A stretch of DNA of 64,000 nucleotides from CAYUMU01 sp964445985 (GCA_964445985.1 CAYUMU010000001.1:248001-312000), one strand, 5' to 3'. Positions 24,589-33,231 are shown, counted from the first letter of the stretch. Translations and numbers: made by a program. Notes: generated by a model from the letters alone, not told the origin.

Positions 24589-25314
24589 ATGTCCAAAGTC
24601 ATGCGACTGCTTTCCTACAATATTCACAAGGGGATCGGCGGTTTAGACCGCCGGTATCGCTTGCAACGTATTTTGCAGGTGATTGAACACGAGCAGCCCG
24701 ACGTCATTTGTTTGCAAGAGGTCGATAACGGTTGCCAGCGCTCCAGCCACCACGATCAACCTCGCCTGCTGGCCGAGCATTTCAAGTCCGAGGGGCATTG
24801 CTACCAACTGAATGTCAAGCTGAAGGTGGGCGGGTACGGCAACCTGGTGCTGTCGCGATGGCCCATTCTGGAGCGGCATCAGCTCTCGTTGCGGCTCAAG
24901 TGGCGCAAGCCGCGGGGAGCCCAATTGGCCGTGGTCGATAGTCCCCAAGGTCAATTCCACCTGGTGAACTGGCATTTAGGCCTGGCCGAGAAGGAGCGGC
25001 AATGGCAGGTGGACCACCTGCTGCGGCACCATACCTTTCGAGCCTTGGCCGACATGCCGACGCTGATTGCTGGCGACTTCAACGATTGGCGAAATCAATT
25101 GGCCAAGAAAGTGTTCGACGAGCACGAGTTTGAGCAAGCCACGGCTCCCATCTCGCGTTATCGTTCCTACCCCGCGTACATGCCGGTGGCCTCGCTCGAC
25201 AAGGCATTCCACCGCGGCGGCATTCAGGTGCAGCACGTGCGCGTGGTGCATTCGCAGATCGCGAGGCAGGCCTCGGACCATTTGCCGTTGGTGGTGGATT
25301 TTTCGGTGGGATAG
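24589..25314 (+). CDS. Endonuclease/exonuclease/phosphatase (EEP) family protein
   Basis: A 241-residue protein starting MSKVMRLLSYNIHKGIGG. The EEP fold motifs are clear: LLSYNIHKG with the metal-binding Asn, DVICLQEVDNG with the catalytic Glu, NLVLSRWPI, LVNWHLGLAEKER, LIAGDFNDW with Asp and Asn, and the end QASDHLPLVVDF with the Asp-His pair. Such enzymes cleave phosphodiesters in DNA, lipids or nucleotides with Mg2+. This group (YbhP-like) is of unknown substrate and often lies near cardiolipin synthase genes; none is present here. There is no signal peptide, so it is cytoplasmic. Confidence 0.9.
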   Translation: MSKVMRLLSYNIHKGIGGLDRRYRLQRILQVIEHEQPDVICLQEVDNGCQRSSHHDQPRLLAEHFKSEGHCYQLNVKLKVGGYGNLVLSRWPILERHQLSLRLKWRKPRGAQLAVVDSPQGQFHLVNWHLGLAEKERQWQVDHLLRHHTFRALADMPTLIAGDFNDWRNQLAKKVFDEHEFEQATAPISRYRSYPAYMPVASLDKAFHRGGIQVQHVRVVHSQIARQASDHLPLVVDFSVG

Positions 25315-25350
25315 CGGGCGACGATCCGCGATACCTGCCCAAGCAAAACG

Positions 25351-25394
25351 AAAAAAGCCGCTGCCGACCCCGTCAAAGACGTTCGACAGCGGCT
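25351..25394 (-). terminator. Rho-independent terminator of the DUF1559 gene
   Basis: On the minus strand AGCCGCTGTCGA and TCGGCAGCGGCT form a 12-base stem with one mismatch, followed by TTTTTT (25351-25356). It lies 42 bases after the stop of the leftward DUF1559 gene. Confidence 0.8.
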
Positions 25395-25435
25395 CTGTGC
25401 TTTCGCCGCATGTTTAACCAACAGCGAGTTCTTGC

Positions 25436-26464
25436 TTATGGCAGATCGTAAGGCGTGCCGTCGCCGCGGCCACCCATGTACTGTAAAGCCGTGGCCTGAG
25501 CATACACTTTGACAGCCTGGACGCGGGTATCACCGAACACAAACTGCGAGATGCCCGGATGCCAACTGCCGAACATGAAGTATGAGTCCGGCTGGGGTGT
25601 GGGAACCGGGGTGTCTTGAGCAGGCGTATCTGCACGCGGCGCAAGCCCGAGCCCCACGATTTTTCCGTCGGAGTAGCCGCCACCGCAGTAGGCCATGTTG
25701 TAGGGATAGTCGGGACCAGCAACCCCCACTCGAGTGGGTGTAAGATGCTTTTCGCCCGCGAAAGCCGTATAGGCCATGCCATCGGTCACGCCGCCAATGG
25801 TCACCCTCGAGCGAATAATGGGAACCCGTACGCTGCCCTGGACGGTGTACTGCGTGCTGGCAGCCCCCACAAACGGTCCGGCTTGCCACGGCTGCGAAGG
25901 AGCCGAAGTGAAATGGGCGTCGAATGGGCTGGCTGGATATGTGGAATCTGGCCGATAGGTGATGCCCACTCCCACATAATCCACGGCCTGGGAATTGCCA
26001 TCCTGGCCTTGCCTGTACCCTCTTGTCGGGCAAAGCAAGGCAGGCGATCGAAAGTTTCGGCTATTGACCAAGTTAGTAAGGCCGTTGGGACCGGTTGCCC
26101 GATCCGCGTTGTTCTCGCGCGGGTTGACGGCAGCAGCCGAAGCCGGATCCTGATCTTGCCGAGTCAGCACGAAGTTGCTCCAGGCAGGCGCCTGCTCCAT
26201 CACCGGCATCATCAAGGCCAACCAACTGAATCCCGACCAAGCCGACGGCGGCACCTGCTCGCTGTTGCGGTCGGCGTATAGCAAAATCCCGTTCCCCAAC
26301 TGCTTGAGGTTGCTCGCGCAGTTGGCGCGCCGCGCGGCTTCGCGGGCCGCCTGAATGGCTGGCAGCAGCATGGCGATGAGGATGCCGATAATGGCGATCA
26401 CCACCAACAATTCCACCAGCGTAAAGCCTCGTCGGCGCAGGCCGACTCTCGAGAAGGTGCCCAT
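25436..26464 (-). CDS. DUF1559 pseudopilin-like protein (type II secretion G-like)
   Basis: A 342-residue protein starting MGTFSRVGLRRRGFTLVELL; the ATG at 26464 has AAGGG upstream. RRGFTLVELLVVIAIIGILI is a class III prepilin signal with cleavage after Gly and a Glu at +5. The following AIQAAREAARRANCASNLKQ is the planctomycete DUF1559 signature. The body is a beta-rich DUF1559 (SBP_bac_10) domain. Near the C-terminus the H-X9-DG motif is altered: HPGISQFVFGD is followed by Thr instead of Gly. These proteins are abundant in planctomycetes and are thought to build pilus- or fibre-like structures that may bind large polysaccharides. The gene is flanked by its own promoter and terminator, so it is monocistronic. 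Confidence 0.93.
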   Translation of the reverse strand: MGTFSRVGLRRRGFTLVELLVVIAIIGILIAMLLPAIQAAREAARRANCASNLKQLGNGILLYADRNSEQVPPSAWSGFSWLALMMPVMEQAPAWSNFVLTRQDQDPASAAAVNPRENNADRATGPNGLTNLVNSRNFRSPALLCPTRGYRQGQDGNSQAVDYVGVGITYRPDSTYPASPFDAHFTSAPSQPWQAGPFVGAASTQYTVQGSVRVPIIRSRVTIGGVTDGMAYTAFAGEKHLTPTRVGVAGPDYPYNMAYCGGGYSDGKIVGLGLAPRADTPAQDTPVPTPQPDSYFMFGSWHPGISQFVFGDTRVQAVKVYAQATALQYMGGRGDGTPYDLP

Positions 26465-26777
26465 ACAATTTCCCTTAGAAAAAAGAAAAAAAGTGCCTGG
26501 GAGAGCAAAAGATGTGAGCGCCCCCCCCGATTGATGGTGCATCCTACCCAAGCGGCGACCTTTTGCAACCCTTTTTGAAATAAAAAAATAAAAAATTCAA
26601 CTCTCTTTTTTTATTCCGCTACATACGGAGCGGGGATTGGGCGGGCGGATTAGGAAGCCCCATTTGAAAGCTTGCCGAGGCGTTCCGATTCGCGGATAAT
26701 GAACCCGCCAGAAAGAATCTCCGTAACCAACCGTGTCTCGTCTCCACATTCGTGGAACCGCGCTGAGAGGGCCAAAC
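26465..26777. other. Divergent promoter region with an AT-rich tract
   Basis: The 313 bases separate the DUF1559 gene (leftward) and the cytochrome c'-like gene (rightward). The stretch 26575-26625 is almost entirely A and T, unusual for this window. A C8-9 homopolymer lies at about 26521-26529. No gene is seen. Confidence 0.5.
26541..26568 (-). promoter_or_regulatory. Predicted sigma70-type promoter of the DUF1559 gene
   Basis: On the minus strand TTGCAA (26563-26568) and TAGGAT (26541-26546) are separated by 16 bases. An AT-rich tract (26575-26620) in an otherwise GC-rich region lies just upstream and could act as an UP element. The leader would be about 70 bases. Confidence 0.35.
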
Positions 26778-27749
26778 ATGCGTCGATTGCCAGCTATTTT
26801 GTTGATGATGGCCGGGGTAGCGATGCTGTTAACGCCCATCCTTAAGGGACAGGCCCCACCCCCCGGCAAGAAACTGCCGGCCCAAAAATTTGACCAGGCC
26901 CTGCTGGGCAAGTTTTTCCCCGACTTGCGGCAAGCCGTGGGGCCAGGACAGCCGGGCGGCCAGGTTGTCGCGAGCACGCCCGGTGGGGGAATGACAACAC
27001 CGCCAGGCGGAGGAAACAGCCCGGCAGCCACGGGCGCTTCGGGAGGCGGCTCAGGCTGGAAAGATATCGTCTCGGCCGAAACGCTCGAAAACGAAATCAA
27101 AACCAGCATTTTGGCCGTGGCCGATAGCGTGAGCTCAACGGGCAAGTTCAACACGGGCCATCGCGATACGCGCAAGATTTACAGTGTGCTGGCAACTTGC
27201 TTTGCCGTCATCGCCGAATACGACGGCGAGGTGCGATTCAAAGACAAAGCCGCTGGCATGCGCGAGCTGGTGGGCCGCAGCGGTTTCAATTGCAAAGTGG
27301 CTACCACGGGCGCTCACAACGAGGCCAAGCTGCGTTACGAAGACCTGATTCAACTAACGCGCGGCGGCACGGTGGATCTGCCCGACGCGGAGACCGCTGG
27401 CATTGCCTGGAATGACAAGGTCGCCAATCGTCCGCCACTGATGCAGCGCATGGAGGACGCGTTGGATCGCGGTTTGAAGCCGCTGTCGTCGAACAAATCG
27501 GAGTTCGACGCCAACAAAGAGAAGCTGCTGCACGAGGCCGAAATCTTGAGGATGCTTGCCAAGGCCATTCGAGAAGAAAGTTACGAGTACGCCGACGACG
27601 AAAGTTACTTGGAACACGCGGTCGCCATCGAAAAGGAATGTGGCGAAATTGTGAACGGCTTGAAGGCCAACAGCCTGGAGCAAGTTCAAACCGCCGTGGG
27701 TGGCATCAGCAAAGCCTGCAGCAACTGCCACGAATTGTTCCGCAACTAA
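26778..27749 (+). CDS. Exported cytochrome c'-like haem protein
   Basis: A 323-residue protein starting MRRLPAILLMMAGVAML, an N-terminal signal peptide. A Pro/Gly-rich linker (residues 30-90) contains TPGGGMTTPPGGG. The rest is helical with a single haem site CSNCH near the C-terminus (ISKACSNCHELFRN), the arrangement seen in cytochrome c' and related four-helix cytochromes. GAGAGG upstream supports the ATG at 26778. The exported location and its position before the DUF1080-GSDH protein and another c-type cytochrome suggest a periplasmic electron carrier or gas sensor. The spacing to the next gene is 221 bases and contains a large hairpin, so the three need not share one transcript. Confidence 0.75.
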   Translation: MRRLPAILLMMAGVAMLLTPILKGQAPPPGKKLPAQKFDQALLGKFFPDLRQAVGPGQPGGQVVASTPGGGMTTPPGGGNSPAATGASGGGSGWKDIVSAETLENEIKTSILAVADSVSSTGKFNTGHRDTRKIYSVLATCFAVIAEYDGEVRFKDKAAGMRELVGRSGFNCKVATTGAHNEAKLRYEDLIQLTRGGTVDLPDAETAGIAWNDKVANRPPLMQRMEDALDRGLKPLSSNKSEFDANKEKLLHEAEILRMLAKAIREESYEYADDESYLEHAVAIEKECGEIVNGLKANSLEQVQTAVGGISKACSNCHELFRN

Positions 27750-27755
27750 TTGACG

Positions 27756-27800
27756 GCTGTTTGCCATGCTTACGCCCGTGGCGTAAGCATGGCAAACAGC
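27756..27800. repeat. Perfect hairpin with 21-bp arms
   Basis: The left arm GCTGTTTGCCATGCTTACGC(C) at 27756-27776 and its exact complement at 27780-27800 are separated only by CGT. No T-run follows on either strand. Its size and lack of mismatches are unusual for a simple terminator; a dispersed repeat or a bound regulatory site is possible. Confidence 0.85.
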
Positions 27801-27970
27801 GCTGCAAATCGTCAAAGCGCGCCTTTGCGGCGGCAAACTCCGCAGGTTACCATGGGTGGCTTATCGCTTCCCAACGCCGCGAAGTCGCCCATCAGGGGGT
27901 GAACAGCGATGGCGTTAAGCGGGAATCTTCCATCGAACTTTTCAACGGTCAAACGCTGTAGCACCCACTT

Positions 27971-29908
27971 ATGAATCGATACTCACTCTCCACTGCCGTT
28001 GTCGTTGTCGCGCTCACACTGGGGTCCTGGGTGGCCGGCCAATGCCCGCCGGCAGCCCAAGGCGCTAACAAACAGGTCGACAGTAAAGCCTCGGCCGGCA
28101 AAGATTCCACCGCCAACAAGCTATCTGCCGCCGAAAAGAAGGCTGGCTGGAAACTGCTGTTCGACGGCGTCAGCACCGATGGCTGGCGCAACTACAAGGC
28201 CGAGGGCGTCAATCCCGGCTGGCAAGCGATCGATGGCGAGTTGCGCCGCGCCGGCAACGGCGCTGGCGACATCATCACCAAGGATCAATTCGATAGCTTC
28301 GAGGTTTCGCTGGAATACAAGATTTCGCCGGGCGGCAACAGCGGCTTGATGTTCCATGTGACCGAAGAAGCCGGGCAACCTTGGCAAACCGGCCCTGAAG
28401 TTCAGATTCAAGACAACGTGGCGGGCCACGACCCGCAAAAGTCGGGCTGGCTGTACCAGCTTTACCCGAGCGAGGTCGATGCCACGCGGCCAGCGGGCGA
28501 GTGGAACACCATTCACTTGCGGGTCACGCCGGCGGATTGCGAAATCAACGTAAATGGCTTGCGCTACGCCCGCTTCAACAAGGGCAGCAAAGAGTGGGAT
28601 GAGAAGGTCGCCAAGAGCAAGTTCTCCAACTTCCCGTTATTTGGCAAGCCCACCAAGGGACACATCTGCCTGCAAGATCACGGCAACCTGGTGGCGTTCC
28701 GCAATGTGAAGGTTCGCGAGCTGGATGAGAGCGGCGTGCCCAACCCCGTGGATGGTCAGTTGCCGCTGAAGGCGGTTCACGCATTCCCCGAACTATCTTG
28801 GGCCGATTGGGAGCCGATCAACGCGCGGGGACAGAACATCCCGCTCCGTCCGATCATTCTCACGACCCCTGGAGATGGCGGCAATCGGCTGTTCATGGCC
28901 ACGCAGCAGGGCGTGGTTCACGTATTCGAGAACGATCCCCAGGTAAAGCAGAGCAAGGTCTTCTTGGACCTGAGCGACAAGGTTTCGTACAAAGACAACG
29001 AAAACGAAGAGGGTCTGCTGGGCTTCGCCTTCCACCCCAAGTACAAGGAGAACGGTCAGTTCTTCATTTACTACACCAGCAAGGCCGCGCCTCACACCTC
29101 CATCATCTCGCGATTCAAGGCGTCGGGCGACGACCCCAACAAGGCCGACGCCGCATTTGAAGAAGAGCTCATGCGCATCGAGCAGCCGTTCTGGAACCAC
29201 AACGGCGGCACCATCGCGTTTGGCCCCGACGGCTATCTGTACATTGGCCTGGGCGATGGCGGCGCCGCCAACGACCCCTTCAAGAACGGCCAAAACCTGG
29301 GGACGCTGCTCGGTTCGATCTTGAGGATCGATATCGACCACAAATCGGCCGGATTGCCGTACGCCATTCCTTCAGACAATCCGTTCGTCGATCAGAAAGG
29401 CGCCCGCGGAGAAATCTGGGCCTACGGCCTGCGCAACGTGTGGCGGTTGTCGTTCGATCGCAAGACGGGAACGCTGTGGGCGGGCGACGTTGGACAGAAC
29501 CTGTGGGAAGAGATCAACATTATCGTCAAGGGTGGCAACTACGGTTGGAACCTCCGTGAGGCCACGCATCCTTTTGGCCCCGAGGGCAGTGGGCCGCGAA
29601 CCGATTTGATCGAGCCCATTTGGGAATACGATCACCAGGTGGGCAAGTCCATCACCGGAGGTCTGGTGTATCGCGGCAAGAAGCTGCCTGAGTTGGCGGG
29701 AATGTATGTGTACGCCGATTACGTGACGGGCAAGATTTGGGCTCTGAAGTACGACGCCGACAAGAAGGAAGTCGTTTCTAACCTATCGATTCCCACCGAG
29801 GGTTTCCCGATCATATCGTTCGGCGAAGACGCCGAGGGCGAGATCTACTTCATGATCGTCAGCAACGATGGTCGGGGGATCTACCGTTTTGAGCCGGCTT
29901 CGAACTAG
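27971..29908 (+). CDS. Exported DUF1080 (3-keto-glycoside hydrolase) fused to glucose/sorbosone dehydrogenase
   Basis: A 645-residue protein with a signal peptide (residues 1-24, MNRYSLSTAVVVVALTLGS). Residues 55-255 are a DUF1080 jelly roll: WKLLFDGVSTDGWRNY, YKISPGGNSGLMFHV, GPEVQIQDN, GEWNTIHLRV and HGNLVAFRNVKVREL. DUF1080 members act on 3-keto-disaccharides or 3-keto-glycosides. Residues about 285-640 are a GSDH beta-propeller (NRLFMATQQGVVHVFEN, GLLGFAFHPKYKENGQFF, NHNGGTIAFGPDGYLYIGLGDGG, AYGLRNVWRLSFD), a fold that uses PQQ to oxidise sugars. One chain could thus cleave and oxidise a sugar derivative outside the cell. The downstream c-type cytochrome (19 bases after the stop) is a plausible electron acceptor. 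Confidence 0.92.
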   Translation: MNRYSLSTAVVVVALTLGSWVAGQCPPAAQGANKQVDSKASAGKDSTANKLSAAEKKAGWKLLFDGVSTDGWRNYKAEGVNPGWQAIDGELRRAGNGAGDIITKDQFDSFEVSLEYKISPGGNSGLMFHVTEEAGQPWQTGPEVQIQDNVAGHDPQKSGWLYQLYPSEVDATRPAGEWNTIHLRVTPADCEINVNGLRYARFNKGSKEWDEKVAKSKFSNFPLFGKPTKGHICLQDHGNLVAFRNVKVRELDESGVPNPVDGQLPLKAVHAFPELSWADWEPINARGQNIPLRPIILTTPGDGGNRLFMATQQGVVHVFENDPQVKQSKVFLDLSDKVSYKDNENEEGLLGFAFHPKYKENGQFFIYYTSKAAPHTSIISRFKASGDDPNKADAAFEEELMRIEQPFWNHNGGTIAFGPDGYLYIGLGDGGAANDPFKNGQNLGTLLGSILRIDIDHKSAGLPYAIPSDNPFVDQKGARGEIWAYGLRNVWRLSFDRKTGTLWAGDVGQNLWEEINIIVKGGNYGWNLREATHPFGPEGSGPRTDLIEPIWEYDHQVGKSITGGLVYRGKKLPELAGMYVYADYVTGKIWALKYDADKKEVVSNLSIPTEGFPIISFGEDAEGEIYFMIVSNDGRGIYRFEPASN

Positions 29909-29927
29909 GTTCTGCTGGAAATCTGCC

Positions 29928-30383
29928 ATGTTCGAACGGAAGCGATGGCTCCTGACGGCTGGCCTGATCGCACTCGCAATTGGCAGCCCGGCAATCATTA
30001 GCAATATGCGACTCCCCAGCGCGCAAGCCGGCGCGCGGGGAGATGCGCAGGTCCAATCCCCGCAAATGTTGCCAGAGAAGTCTGCCCCGCTGGATTTCAA
30101 GCGGGACATCGAACCCCTGTTTGAAAAGCATTGCCATCGCTGCCACGGACCCGACCAGCAAAAGGCCGGCTATCGACTGGACGAAAAAGAGGCGGCCTTT
30201 CGCGGCGGCGAATCGGGTGAAGCGGCGATTGTGGCTGGCGATGCCGACAACAGCCCCCTGGTGCAGTACATCCGCGGCGACGATCCCGATTTTGTGATGC
30301 CGCCGGAGGGTGAGCGACTAACGGAGACCGAAGTCAAACGCGTGGTTCGCTGGGTGGATGAAGGCGCCGCCTGGGGCAAGTAG
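29928..30383 (+). CDS. Planctomycete-type cytochrome c (PSCyt1-like)
   Basis: A 151-residue protein starting MFERKRWLLTAGLIALAIG, with an N-terminal hydrophobic segment. The domain begins PLDFKRDIEPLFEKHCHRCHGPDQQKAGYRLD, with the haem motif CHRCH, continues GEAAIVAGDADNSPLVQYIRG and ends MPPEGERLTETEVKRVVRWVDEGAAW, the PSCyt1 pattern including the distal Met. Normally this domain stands at the N-terminus of PSD1/DUF1549 proteins; here it is free-standing. It is 19 bases downstream of the DUF1080-GSDH gene and probably co-transcribed, so it may accept electrons from it. The stop is 9 bases from the stop of the convergent cca. Confidence 0.85.
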   Translation: MFERKRWLLTAGLIALAIGSPAIISNMRLPSAQAGARGDAQVQSPQMLPEKSAPLDFKRDIEPLFEKHCHRCHGPDQQKAGYRLDEKEAAFRGGESGEAAIVAGDADNSPLVQYIRGDDPDFVMPPEGERLTETEVKRVVRWVDEGAAWGK

Positions 30384-30392
30384 GGGCGGCGT

Positions 30393-31649
30393 TCAGTTCA
30401 TCTCCTGCCACCAGGCTTGCACCTGTTCCACGGCGTCGTCTCGATCTTTTAGCTCGCCATCGAGTTGGGCCTGCCAGGCGCGACGGATCAGCAAGGCATA
30501 GGCCTTGCCTGGCGGAATTTGCAGGGCTTGCAATTCGCTCCCAGTGATCCAGGCTGGTGGCGATAGTTCTTCCGCCGGCAGGGTCAATTTGTCTCGGCAC
30601 CATTCCAGATCAGGCAATTGTCGCCCCGCGGCGGCGGCATCAGCCGTAGCCAGGGCCACCAATTCCGGCCCCCCGGCAGCCACCAGCAGCGGCTGAACCT
30701 GCGACCATTTCTGGCGCGGCGCGGCGGCCAGCCCATGTTGGTGCTGCACCAGCCACACGGCAAGTTCCGATTCTTTATTCGAAAGCCGCCAGCGGTCGGC
30801 AACTTGAGCCGTGACGTGTGGCCCCAGGTCGGCGAGCCAGGCCGCCAAGGCCAGCGAAAATGAAGGTCGGTCGAGCAGGTCGAGTCGGTTGAGCGCATGT
30901 TCCCACTGCCGAGGATGGGCCACCAGAGTTGCCAACGCCGGAATGAGATGTTCCGCCAGGCGACTGGCATGCAACAATTTCACCGCCGCGCCGCGCCGGG
31001 CATGCGTGAGCATCGATCGCATTTCTTGAGCGATCCGCTCGGGCGAAACCGTCACCACCAGCGGAGCCATTGCCGAGACGGCCCCGGCGGTGGCCGGCTC
31101 CAATTCAAAGTCGAGTCGGGCCGCGAATCGTACGGCGCGCAGCAGACGAAGTTTGTCTTCGCCGAGGCGTTGGGCCGCGTCGCCAATGGCCCGGATCACG
31201 CGCTGCTCCAGGTCACGCTGACCGCCCACATAGTCGAGCACCCGCTGTTCGATGGGGTCGTAGAGCAGGCCGTTGATCGTAAAATCGCGGCGTTTGACGT
31301 CTTCCTCCGCGGTTCCAAAGGTGATGCTGTCGGGACGGCGACCGTCGCTGTAGATGCCGTCGCTGCGGAAGGTGGCCACGTCCACCTGACCCTCTTCGCC
31401 CCGACCCACCACCACGATCACGCCAAAGCTGGCCCCCACGGCAATGGTGCGGCGATGCCCGAACAGCTTGCGGATTTCAGGCGGCGTGGCGTTCGTCGCC
31501 ACGTCGTAGTCTTTGGGAGTTTCGCCCAGCAGCATATCGCGCACACAGCCACCCGCCCAAACGGCCGCGAAACCGGCGGCGCGCAGCTTCGTTACGATTT
31601 CCAAGGCGAAGTTTCGCTGATGTTCCGGCGAGTAATGCGCATGCTTCAT
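30393..31649 (-). CDS. cca: tRNA nucleotidyltransferase (CCA-adding family)
   Basis: A 418-residue protein starting MKHAHYSPEHQRNFALEIV. It has the class II nucleotidyltransferase core: AVWAGGCVRDMLLGETPKDYDVAT with the catalytic DYD, then VDVATFRSDG, RRDFTINGLLYDP and GEDKLRLLRAVRFAARLDFELE, the ERxxxE-type region following as SPERIAQEMRSML. Bacterial proteins of this kind add CCA to tRNA 3' ends or the poly(A) tail of RNA; sequence alone does not separate CCA-adding from A-adding or poly(A) polymerase. No HD domain is visible. The frame is open to 31823, but the ATG at 31649, preceded by GAAGAG, begins the conserved part. It is the last gene of a leftward series with the BtuFC-like genes. 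Confidence 0.9.
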   Translation of the reverse strand: MKHAHYSPEHQRNFALEIVTKLRAAGFAAVWAGGCVRDMLLGETPKDYDVATNATPPEIRKLFGHRRTIAVGASFGVIVVVGRGEEGQVDVATFRSDGIYSDGRRPDSITFGTAEEDVKRRDFTINGLLYDPIEQRVLDYVGGQRDLEQRVIRAIGDAAQRLGEDKLRLLRAVRFAARLDFELEPATAGAVSAMAPLVVTVSPERIAQEMRSMLTHARRGAAVKLLHASRLAEHLIPALATLVAHPRQWEHALNRLDLLDRPSFSLALAAWLADLGPHVTAQVADRWRLSNKESELAVWLVQHQHGLAAAPRQKWSQVQPLLVAAGGPELVALATADAAAAGRQLPDLEWCRDKLTLPAEELSPPAWITGSELQALQIPPGKAYALLIRRAWQAQLDGELKDRDDAVEQVQAWWQEMN

Positions 31650-31713
31650 TTTATATCTCTTCAGCATGAGCAAGAGTGCCGCAACCCGCGGGCTGGGTTC
31701 GCGCCGAGGGGGA

Positions 31714-32121
31714 CTACGGCGCAACGGGGCTCGCGGCCGGCGGAAGGTTGGCCAGGTATTTTGCCGGCTTGGCCAGCAGCGGTTTGCGGCAGCCTTCGCA
31801 GCAAATGAACACTTTTTGTCCATTCACCTCCACCAGTTCTGGCTTGCCCATCGACCCCAAGGGCTCTTGGGCCACGGGGCAAATTTTTTGTAACTCGGCT
31901 CGTTTTCGATCCTCGGGTGACAATTGGGCCAGGGCTTTTTCAATTTCGGCCGCCTCTTCAAACGTTGTTGCCTCTTCAGACGTTGCCGCCGGGGGAGTCG
32001 TCGTTGCTGGCGTGGTTTGTGGCGTGGTCTGGTGAGCGGGCTCCCGCGGTTTGTCGCCACAACCGGCGAAGAGGACCAAACCGAGCAAGCCTACCAAGCA
32101 AAACTGGGAGGGAGTTTTCAT
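31714..32121 (-). CDS. Small lipoprotein with a Cys-rich TRASH-like metal-binding end
   Basis: A 135-residue protein starting MKTPSQFCLVGLLGLVLFAGC, with a lipobox Cys at about residue 21. A Thr/Pro/Ala linker follows. The end reads ICPVAQEPLGSMGKPELVEV, then NGQKVFICCEGC and RKPLLAKPAKYLANL, that is a CPV..., CC..C pattern typical of TRASH or YHS-like metal-binding modules in planctomycete lipoproteins. It probably binds copper, zinc or another soft metal at the periplasmic face. It lies 72 bases after the permease gene on the same strand and 64 bases before cca; the first relation may reflect metal or corrinoid transport. Confidence 0.78.
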   Translation of the reverse strand: MKTPSQFCLVGLLGLVLFAGCGDKPREPAHQTTPQTTPATTTPPAATSEEATTFEEAAEIEKALAQLSPEDRKRAELQKICPVAQEPLGSMGKPELVEVNGQKVFICCEGCRKPLLAKPAKYLANLPPAASPVAP

Positions 32122-32193
32122 GATTATGGAACGTGGGGGTCTGGGATGATGCGAAGTTCATCGGCAGAGTGGCGCGGCAAGTTGCCGCGGGGG

Positions 32194-33231
32194 TTATCCG
32201 CCGCCCAATCGCGAGCTTCGCGTGCGGAGCAGGTACAGAAAAAACGGGCCTCCGAGCAGGGCCGTGAGGATGCCGACCGGCAATTCGCCGGGCGCGGCCA
32301 CGGTGCGCGCGAGGTCATCTGCCAACAATAGCAAAATGGCCCCCAGCAAGCCACTGGCCGGAATCAGCACCACGTGCCGCGGGCCAACCAACATGCGCGC
32401 GGCATGCGGGGCGATCAACCCCACAAAGCCAATGATGCCGCCAGCCGCCACGGCCGCCGCCGTGGCCAGGCTGGCCGCCAGCACCACCGCCGCCCGCAGG
32501 CGCGACATCCGCACGCCGAGCGAAGCCGCGGTTTCTTCGCCGAAGGTGAGCGCGTCGAGCGGTCGCGACAACGCCCACAGCATGGCCGCCGCGATCACGA
32601 TCATCGGCCCGGTGGACCACACGGCCGACCAGCCTCGGGCTGCCAGGCTGCCCATCAGCCACGACAGGATGTTGATCACCTGGTCGTCGTTCATGAACAT
32701 CAACAAGGCCACCAGGGCGCCCACAAAGCTGCCGACCGCCGCGCCGGCCAGCAGCAGTCCCACGGCCGGAAGTTGGTTTCCCCACGAGGCAATGGCGTAA
32801 ACCACGGCCACGGCGGCCAGCGCTCCGCCTAATGCGAGCAGCGCCACCAGGCTCATGCCGAACCAGATCGCCGTCAGCCCGCAGGTCATGGCAAGGGTCG
32901 CCCCCAGGGCGGCCCCGCTCGATGCGCCGATCACGAACGGATCGGCCAGGGGATTGCGGAACAGCCCTTGATAGCCGGCGCCGGCCGTCCCCAAACCCAG
33001 TCCCACCAGCACCGCCAAAATCACGCGTTGCAAGCGGAAGTCCCAAATGATGGTCGTCGCCGCGGGATGCGTGGCCGAGTCTTGCTGGTCCAACAACACC
33101 TTGAGCACTTCGCCGGGGGCGATCGAGACCGCGCCCACGCCCAGGCTGAACACCATGAGCCCCAATAGCAGCCCGACCAATAACATTAGCCGCCCACCGA
33201 GCGAAAGCAGCTTGGGCAGGCGAACATTCAC
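32194..33231 (-). CDS. FecCD/BtuC-family ABC transporter permease
   Basis: A 345-residue membrane protein with about ten helices, starting MNVRLPKLLSLGGRLMLLVG. The FecCD signature runs RLQRVILAVLVGLGLGTAGAGYQG followed by NPLADPFVIGASSGAALGA. The cytoplasmic coupling helix and end GLIAPHAARMLVGPRHVVLIP and ELPVGILTALLGGPFFLYLL are also typical. It would form the channel for vitamin B12 or an iron chelate in the inner membrane. It overlaps the binding-protein gene by 4 bases, so the two are translationally coupled. No ATP-binding protein gene follows; a BtuD-like subunit must come from elsewhere if the system works. Confidence 0.92.
   Translation of the reverse strand: MNVRLPKLLSLGGRLMLLVGLLLGLMVFSLGVGAVSIAPGEVLKVLLDQQDSATHPAATTIIWDFRLQRVILAVLVGLGLGTAGAGYQGLFRNPLADPFVIGASSGAALGATLAMTCGLTAIWFGMSLVALLALGGALAAVAVVYAIASWGNQLPAVGLLLAGAAVGSFVGALVALLMFMNDDQVINILSWLMGSLAARGWSAVWSTGPMIVIAAAMLWALSRPLDALTFGEETAASLGVRMSRLRAAVVLAASLATAAAVAAGGIIGFVGLIAPHAARMLVGPRHVVLIPASGLLGAILLLLADDLARTVAAPGELPVGILTALLGGPFFLYLLRTRSSRLGGG

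Noticed and set aside
26597..27175. Leftward open frame opposite the cytochrome c'-like gene
   Set aside because: The sense strand has a signal peptide, a ribosome site and a CxxCH motif; the antisense product has none.
30897..31808. Rightward open frame of 303 codons
   Set aside because: Antisense to cca, which has all catalytic motifs.
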